Shown piece after piece: positions 63,047 to 64,000 of a DNA stretch of 64,000 bases. Both the position numbers and the translations under genes were made by a program. The DNA lies in assembly GCA_003168265.1 (NCBI GenBank), contig PMSV01000008.1, forward strand, positions 186,001 through 250,000, given 5' to 3'. Position 1 is the first letter of the stretch, and each line of letters opens with the position of its first letter. Origin of the DNA: Chitinophagaceae bacterium (GTDB lineage: Bacteria > Bacteroidota > Bacteroidia > Chitinophagales > Chitinophagaceae). The notes beneath the pieces are model-generated. The model was not told where the DNA came from and searched no databases. It saw only the letters and a program-made list of their open reading frames with translations.

Positions 63047-63613
63047 ATGAAAAAAATGTTCATCACCCTGCTTGTTTTCCCCCTCTGCATAAACGCCCAA
63101 TTTGCAAAATTCGACTCTACCATGAAAATGGGCAAGGTGGGGTACAGGGTGATCTGTATGAATAAAAATCTTGGGAAGAATATGCTAACGATCAAGCCGG
63201 AAGGCTTTGAAAAAGATGCCAGGGAATTGTCCTTCCAGATACCCGGCCGTGTAAAAGGGGCCGAGATAGACGACCTTAACGGAGACGGATACCCGGACGC
63301 AGTCATTTATGTTTATTCCGGCAGGAATTCGGAATTTGGAACCGCTTATTGTTTTGCCTCCCAGGAAAATAAGATGTATATCCCCATGATATTGCCTGAT
63401 ATTCTCCTGGATGGAAAATTCAAAGAGGGTTACAAGGGTTACGATGAGTTCCAATTGCTCGAAGGAAAGCTGATGAGGACCTTCCCCTTATATAAACCCG
63501 ACGATGCAGCCGATAAACCGAGCGGAGGCAAAAGAGTGATAATGTACAATTTGATAGGGGATGCTAATACCCGTTTTGAGTTTAAAGTGCTGCGATCCTA
63601 TATAATAAATTGA
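63047..63613 (+). CDS. Secreted PliI-like protein (putative lysozyme inhibitor fold)
   Basis: 188 residues with signal peptide (MKKMFITLLVFPLCINAQ). The segment EIDDLNGDGYPDAVIYVYSG, then the lower-similarity region, and the C-terminal LEGKLMRTFPLYKPDDAADKPSGGKRVIMYNL follow the pattern of PliI-type inhibitors of i-type lysozyme (DLN-DG-P-hhVYV...S-G-YG; LxRxFPLY...P-GGxRxLxY). The inhibitor role is inferred from pattern only. DLNGDGYPD may also bind calcium like an FG-GAP repeat. It is 52 nt after the ATP-grasp gene. Confidence 0.6.
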   Translation: MKKMFITLLVFPLCINAQFAKFDSTMKMGKVGYRVICMNKNLGKNMLTIKPEGFEKDARELSFQIPGRVKGAEIDDLNGDGYPDAVIYVYSGRNSEFGTAYCFASQENKMYIPMILPDILLDGKFKEGYKGYDEFQLLEGKLMRTFPLYKPDDAADKPSGGKRVIMYNLIGDANTRFEFKVLRSYIIN

Positions 63614-63750
63614 ATCGCAATTTCATTCATGTATGGACATCAGGGTATATTGCCGTTAAATGCAATCCGCTTGATTAAGATCGTCCAGGCAAGAAATGCA
63701 GGATGGACTTGAAATTAAATTCTATCTGACAAAGTAGAATGCCCGAACTT

Positions 63751-64000
63751 CTAATACACGGTAGCCAGGAATTCATATCTGTTTCCATTGCTAAACAGAA
63801 AATTCTGTGAAAAGCCGGTAACGTCGGTTGAGACCTTGCTAAAGATTGTAGAACCATTTTGGTTGATAATCAATTTGATGCTATAAGACTTGATAAAGGT
63901 TGTGTCTAACTGAATGATTGCGGAGAGACTATCTCCGTCCCGAAGTATCGAATTGGGAAACACGGTAGAATCCTGCAGGGGCAGAATGATGGGAGTGATC
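63751..64000 (-). CDS. 3' end of an unidentified gene, running off the window
   Basis: The minus-strand frame is open from the window end to the TAG at 63751. The visible C-terminal 82 residues (ITPIILPLQDSTVFPNSILR ... NGNRYEFLATVY) have the alternating pattern of a beta-sandwich, but I recognise no domain. It is likely the tail of a larger, possibly secreted protein. An internal GTG at 63963 should not be taken as its start, because the frame continues upstream. Confidence 0.6.
   Translation of the reverse strand, partial: ITPIILPLQDSTVFPNSILRDGDSLSAIIQLDTTFIKSYSIKLIINQNGSTIFSKVSTDVTGFSQNFLFSNGNRYEFLATVY

Noticed and set aside
1-64000. CRISPR arrays, insertion sequences, prophage or integrases
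   Set aside because: No regularly spaced repeats, transposase, integrase, terminase or capsid-like frames were seen.

Overview
This 64 kb window is a chromosomal segment of a Bacteroidota bacterium, most likely Chitinophagaceae or a close relative. Support: a SprE/PorW gliding/type IX secretion protein, a protein with a type IX secretion (T9SS) C-terminal sorting tail, many proteins whose signal peptides end in AQ, DUF3857 and bactofilin genes typical of the phylum, and promoter-like TTTG/TAnnTTTG boxes instead of classical -35/-10 elements. I see no insertion sequence, prophage, plasmid or CRISPR signature; gene density is high and housekeeping genes are continuous.

Region 1 (1-24000) is a nitrogen, carbon-entry and branched-chain amino acid block. 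A 5'-truncated PEP carboxylase gene (+) faces a long minus-strand series: leuA-leuC-(PEBP protein)-leuD-leuB, then ilvE-ilvD-ilvB-ilvN-ilvC-ilvA, then gltB-gltD, then glnB-amt. Together they cover oxaloacetate supply, ammonium uptake and sensing, glutamate synthesis, and nearly the whole Ile/Val/Leu pathway. Between leuB and ilvE is a complete translational attenuator that ordinary gene calling would miss: a promoter, a 34-codon leader peptide very rich in Ile and Val codons, and a strong intrinsic terminator whose 5' arm can alternatively pair with the last codons of the leader.

Region 2 (24000-31000) holds a helical protein of unknown function, rpoC standing alone without rpoB, a strong terminator and an OmpH/Skp-like anchored protein.

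Region 3 (31000-40700) is the most interesting metabolic locus: an amino acid permease, a secreted DUF885 peptidase, a 4-hydroxyproline epimerase-type protein, a DHDPS-family protein that fits pyrroline-4-hydroxy-2-carboxylate deaminase, and, divergently, two secreted beta-L-arabinofuranosidase-type enzymes (GH127/DUF1680). I infer a locus that strips arabinose from hydroxyproline-rich plant glycoproteins and catabolises the hydroxyproline itself.

Region 4 (40700-50350) has envelope genes (heptose-7-phosphate kinase, class A PBP, SprE/PorW, an M23-type membrane protein lacking its peptidase domain, bactofilin) and a KDPG-type aldolase/sugar porter pair.

Region 5 (50350-64000) carries a TPR-like gene remnant, two DUF3857 proteins (one with and one without the transglutaminase triad), tRNA-Gly(CCC), a 540 bp gene-free stretch rich in complementary segments, a DUF3494 (ice-binding-type) T9SS protein, a CCG Fe-S protein, a Crp/Fnr regulator followed by YHS, DoxX and YceI genes, then DinB, TANGO2/NRDE, ATP-grasp and PliI-like genes, and the 3' end of an unidentified gene. 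All functions are assigned from recognised motifs by reading; no database search was run.
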